From JADLAT01 sp964348795 (lineage in GTDB: Bacteria; Pseudomonadota; Alphaproteobacteria; Micavibrionales; Micavibrionaceae), in assembly GCA_964348795.1 (NCBI GenBank), contig CAYGDY010000003.1:1-64000 (forward strand): 64,000 nucleotides of DNA. Direction: 5' to 3'. The notes beneath the pieces were generated by a model, which had not been told where the DNA came from, made no database searches, and saw only the letters and a program-made list of their open reading frames with translations. The translations under genes were made by a program, and so were the position numbers. Positions 60,951 to 64,000 of the stretch are shown piece after piece (within the stretch, counting starts at the first letter, position 1; each line of letters opens with the position of its first letter).

Positions 60951-61157
60951 TTACTCTTCGTCTTCCTCCTCATGGGAATGACCACATCCACAGCCCGCGC
61001 CATGGTTATGAGAATGCAAATGCCCGCCCGTGGTGTGGGTGTGCCCCATCAGGGAAAAAGGCCCTTGCCCCCCGCCACTGCCCCCACCACTCCCTAGGGG
61101 CATGGTGGTGCTGAGGCCCAGTAATTTTTTCATGCGGTCTGTTTTTTTCTCTGTCAT
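60951..61157 (-). CDS. His/Cys-rich small metal-binding protein
   Basis: 68 residues: a short helical start (KKTDRMKKLLGLST), a Gly/Ser-rich linker, and a metal-binding tail HLHSHNHGAGCGCGHSHEEEDEE with many His, two Cys and an acidic end. The pattern suggests nickel, zinc or cobalt storage, or a maturation accessory protein. It is convergent with hisC. No partner is adjacent. Confidence 0.6.
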   Translation of the reverse strand: MTEKKTDRMKKLLGLSTTMPLGSGGGSGGGQGPFSLMGHTHTTGGHLHSHNHGAGCGCGHSHEEEDEE

Positions 61158-61235
61158 AAGAATGGTTCTAGCGTATTTCAGGGGTCAAACGCAAGCCCCT
61201 TGCCATGCAGGGCAACTTCACGGATACTAACGCCC

Positions 61236-62072
61236 ATGGATTTTGTCTATTTCGGTTATGATTTTATGCTTCCCGCCGTGCGCAATCTGGTGGCGCGAGG
61301 GCACAGGCTCAAAGGCGTTTTCAGTTTTGAATGCGACAATATTTTCAATTTCAACCAGCAGACCCAGCAATTCGCTAAAATCCACAAGGCGCCCTTTACG
61401 CTGGAGCCACCAACCCCCGAGGCCCTTCAGCCGTTTCTGGCGCAGGGCGTGGGCTGTTTCCTCTCCGCCGGATACCGGCATAAAATCCCGCCCATAGACG
61501 ACTCCCGTGCCTATGCCGTCAATGTGCACCCGACAGCGTTGCCGCTGGCACGCGGGGTGATGCCCATTCCCCGCATCCTCCTGCAGAATATGCAAGAGGC
61601 CGCCGGATTTACCGCCCATAAAATGACACAGCGCTTCGACGAGGGGGACATCCTCCTGCAGGAGACCTTTGCGCTTTCCCCCCGCGAAACGGTGGAAACA
61701 TACTGCGCGAAAATCGCCATGCGCGCCCCTGATATGCTGGAGCGTTTGTTTGCAGGGTTGCCCGCGCTCTGGCAAAACGCCCGCCCGCAGGACCATGCCA
61801 GAGCCACATGGCTCAAAGCCCCCACGGAAGACATGCGATTTTTGGACCCCGCGCAGACGATCGCCGAGATTGACCGTGTGGGCAGAGCGTTTGGCCGGTT
61901 CGGAAGCTTTATCCGCTTTAACAATCAGGTCTGGGCGGTTTTTAATTATGATATCTGGGCCGAGGCGCACTCTTATACCGTGGGAGAAGTTGTCGCCACC
62001 TTAAGCCGTGAAACCACGCTGGCTGTAAAAGACGGGTTTTTGACGCTCAAGGAATTTTATCCGGTGACGTGA
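61236..62072 (+). CDS. Formyltransferase-family protein (Fmt-like)
   Basis: 278 residues. FVYFGYDFMLPAVRNLVARG start, then NVHPTALPLARGVMPIPRIL (the Asn-x-His of formyltransferases) and the catalytic-Asp region HKMTQRFDEGDIL; C-terminal part shows a domain like that of Fmt but divergent. The core catalytic Asn, His and Asp are visible, but substrate cannot be read; methionyl-tRNA formyltransferase, ArnA-like or sugar formyltransferase are possible. It lies just before bioB. The start at 61236 skips a 12-codon extension. Confidence 0.7.
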   Translation: MDFVYFGYDFMLPAVRNLVARGHRLKGVFSFECDNIFNFNQQTQQFAKIHKAPFTLEPPTPEALQPFLAQGVGCFLSAGYRHKIPPIDDSRAYAVNVHPTALPLARGVMPIPRILLQNMQEAAGFTAHKMTQRFDEGDILLQETFALSPRETVETYCAKIAMRAPDMLERLFAGLPALWQNARPQDHARATWLKAPTEDMRFLDPAQTIAEIDRVGRAFGRFGSFIRFNNQVWAVFNYDIWAEAHSYTVGEVVATLSRETTLAVKDGFLTLKEFYPVT

Positions 62073-62103
62073 TTGTGCATTTTTTTAGAAATATATGGGC
62101 AGA

Positions 62104-62165
62104 TGTCATCCTGAGTAAAACGAAGGATCTATTTTTATAGATTCTTCGCTCCGCTCAGAATGACA
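62104..62165. repeat. Palindromic repeat family C
   Basis: Imperfect inverted repeat: TGTCATCCTGAG (62104-62115) and CTCAGAATGACA (62154-62165) enclose GGATCTATTTTTATAGATTC. It lies in the 169-bp gap between the formyltransferase gene and bioB. The layout (TCATCCTGAG...) resembles intergenic repeats common in alphaproteobacteria. Confidence 0.8.
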
Positions 62166-62241
62166 ACAAAGAGAAAGAGGTCAAAACACCCCCCCGCGAA
62201 AATCTTTTGACTCTGCGCGGGCGTCCCAGTAGTTTGCCGTT

Positions 62242-63237
62242 ATGACACATTCACTATATTCCCGCGCGGATGTCCGCGCTTTGTATGAACGCCCCCTGCT
62301 GGATCTGGTCTATGAGGCCGCTGGCGTGCACCGCGCCCATCATGACCCGCAGGACATGCAGACCTGTACTTTGCTCTCCATCAAAACCGGTGGATGCACG
62401 GAGGATTGCGGCTATTGTTCCCAGTCTCTGCATAACAACGCCGCGATCGAAAAAGAAATTCTGCTCAAAACCGATGAGGTTTTAGAGCAGGCCCGTAAGG
62501 CCAAGGAGTCGGGTTCCACCCGCTTTTGCATGGGCGCGGCCTGGCCCAAGGTGTTGGAAGGCAGGGCCTTTGACCGTGTGCTGGAGATGGTGCGGGGGGT
62601 CAACGGCATGGGGCTGGAGGCCTGTTGCACGCTCGGCATGCTGACGGAAGATCAGGCCTTTCGGCTGAAGGAAGCGGGGCTCACGGCCTATAATCACAAT
62701 CTGGATACGTCCGAAGAATTTTACGACAAGGTGATTACCACACGGACCTACCAAGACCGTCTGGATACGCTAGCCAATGTCGCCAAGGCCGGTATATCGG
62801 CCTGTTGCGGCGGCATATTGGGACTGGGGGAGTCAGAAGACGACCGTATTTCCCTGCTTCACACTTTGTGCAATCTCGATCCCCAGCCGGAATCGGTTCC
62901 GATCAATATGCTGGTGCCGGTCAAGGGCACAAAGCTGGAATCGGTGGCCCCGCTCGATATTTTTGAGTGGATCAGGGTCATTGCCGTGGCCCGTATCATC
63001 ATGCCCAAGGCTATGATTCGCCTGTCCGCCGGACGGCTGGAGATCAGCAGGGAAGCCCAAGCTTTTGCGTTTATGGCAGGGGCCAATGCCATTTTCACAG
63101 GCGACAAGCTGTTGACGACCCCCAACCCTGAACAGGATGCCGATGCGGGCCTGTTGAAAACACTGGGCCTGAAACCACGGGAGCCTTTTAAGGATCATGA
63201 ATCCCTTTGTACAAAAACTGCAAACGCTGGACGATAA
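62242..63237 (+). CDS. bioB: Biotin synthase BioB
   Basis: 331 residues. The radical SAM motif is CTEDCGYCSQS (Cys-x3-Cys-x2-Cys). Inserts sulfur into dethiobiotin. Further landmarks are AYNHNLDTS, CCGGILGLGES and ANAIFTGDKLLTTPN. The gene overlaps bioF by 41 bp, so the two are probably coupled. No good ribosome site is visible. Confidence 0.97.
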   Translation: MTHSLYSRADVRALYERPLLDLVYEAAGVHRAHHDPQDMQTCTLLSIKTGGCTEDCGYCSQSLHNNAAIEKEILLKTDEVLEQARKAKESGSTRFCMGAAWPKVLEGRAFDRVLEMVRGVNGMGLEACCTLGMLTEDQAFRLKEAGLTAYNHNLDTSEEFYDKVITTRTYQDRLDTLANVAKAGISACCGGILGLGESEDDRISLLHTLCNLDPQPESVPINMLVPVKGTKLESVAPLDIFEWIRVIAVARIIMPKAMIRLSAGRLEISREAQAFAFMAGANAIFTGDKLLTTPNPEQDADAGLLKTLGLKPREPFKDHESLCTKTANAGR

Positions 63238-64000
63238 GAACAGACGGCGAACGCTTGCGCATACCGCTTCGGGTGTGGATCTGACTTCCAATGATTATCT
63301 GGGACTGGCGGATCATCCCGTGTTGCGGCAGGCCGCCATCACAGCGCTGGAAAACGGCTTGGCGCTCGGTGCAAAGGGATCGCGCCTGCTCGGTGGCAAT
63401 ACCCCTGAACATGGCGCATTAGAAGAATTTTGTGCGCACCATTTCCATGCCCCGCGCACGTTGTTTTTTGCCACGGGCTTTCAAGCCAACAGCGCTTTGT
63501 TTTCAGCACTTCCCGCGCGGCAGGATACTATTATCTTCGATAACGCTCTTCACGCCAGCGCGCGCGAGGGAATCCAAAACGCAAACGCCCGCCATATCCG
63601 TATCCCGCACAATGATCTGAATCTGTTTGAGGATGCCCTCAAAAAAACCCGTGCGCACAGTCAAAGCCAGATCTTTATTGCCGTGGAATCGGTGTATTCG
63701 ATGGACGGGGATAAAGCGCCGTTGGCAGAGCTCTACACGCTCGCCGAAGAATATGATGCCTTTTTGGTGATTGACGAGGCGCACGGCACGGGCGTGTTCG
63801 GTGAACAGGGAAAAGGTCTTGCACACGCCCTCATCATGCGAAAAGGGTATGAACGCATTATTACTTTGCATACCTGCGGCAAGGCCGTTGGTGTGGCAGG
63901 CGGAATACTTTGCGCGCGGACCGATATCATTGATGTGCTGGTCAACACCGCGCGCGGATTTATCTACTCCACCGCACCCATGCCGTTGCAGGCGCTTTTG
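63197..64000 (+). CDS. bioF: 8-amino-7-oxononanoate synthase BioF, truncated by the window end
   Basis: The frame is open from ATG 63197 to the last base (268 residues visible). SNDYLGLADHP, FFATGFQANSALFSALP, DEAHGTGVFG and the PLP Lys region HTCGKAVG are those of BioF. It joins alanine and pimeloyl-ACP early in biotin synthesis. Continues beyond the window. Confidence 0.95.
   Translation, partial: MNPFVQKLQTLDDKNRRRTLAHTASGVDLTSNDYLGLADHPVLRQAAITALENGLALGAKGSRLLGGNTPEHGALEEFCAHHFHAPRTLFFATGFQANSALFSALPARQDTIIFDNALHASAREGIQNANARHIRIPHNDLNLFEDALKKTRAHSQSQIFIAVESVYSMDGDKAPLAELYTLAEEYDAFLVIDEAHGTGVFGEQGKGLAHALIMRKGYERIITLHTCGKAVGVAGGILCARTDIIDVLVNTARGFIYSTAPMPLQALL

Noticed and set aside
62134..62143. 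BioR-like box (TTATAGATTC) upstream of bioB
   Set aside because: It falls inside the loop of the family C palindrome and matches the BioR consensus only partly.

Overview
The window is chromosomal DNA of about 53% G+C from a Gram-negative bacterium, most likely a deep-branching alphaproteobacterium. The lineage call rests on family content: a DUF1150 protein, an NDUFS6-like zinc-finger protein, the very large NAD-dependent glutamate dehydrogenase, a phasin, an IalB-family protein, a BTLCP cysteine protease, a UbiM-like hydroxylase, coupled cox genes and a short NrdA without an ATP cone. Lineage-specific secreted proteins and dense palindromic repeats would suit a Micavibrio-like or other uncultured group, but the sequence alone cannot prove that.

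Layout. 1-5.1 kb: the 3' part of clpA, an outer-membrane barrel gene, then queC-queD-queE under a preQ1-I riboswitch, a small exported protein and queF (queuosine precursor synthesis). 5.1-9.6 kb: a phasin gene with three TGCA-N-TGCA operators, a D,D-carboxypeptidase with a SPOR domain, a pilin-like protein and two lipoproteins. 9.7-16.6 kb: hldE, a BTLCP protease fused to an MshEN-like domain, a half-length asparaginase coupled to pyk, and nrdA behind paired NrdR-type boxes. 16.6-20.7 kb: an accessory stretch of small unknowns, a second pilin-like paralog and a palindromic repeat. 20.7-34.3 kb: guaB, ubiM, ctaD/ctaC, rsmE, ubiA, the giant gdh, nusG and secE. 34.4-41.7 kb: a biotin-domain-less carboxyltransferase, a MATE transporter and a System II cytochrome c maturation operon (resB-ccsA-tlpA). 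41.9-52.3 kb: small unknowns, a coiled-coil membrane protein, Trm112-like, LON-domain and CnoX-like proteins, a DUF2946/Met-His-rich pair, an M23 peptidase, IalB, gmk, slt, recR and lolA. 52.4-64 kb: alaS enlarged by two in-frame repeat insertions, hisN, folA, folB, gyrB, hisC, a His/Cys-rich small protein, a formyltransferase-like gene, and bioB with the 5' part of bioF.

The genes cover core metabolism (queuosine, folate, histidine, biotin, GMP), aerobic respiration with ubiquinone and cytochrome oxidase, heptose for LPS, murein turnover and lipoprotein trafficking. The most unusual signal is at least three families of palindromic repeats. Two of them lie inside protein genes (queE, alaS) and are read through in frame, including a perfect 37-bp inverted repeat in alaS. 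No rRNA, tRNA, CRISPR array, insertion sequence or integrase was recognised.
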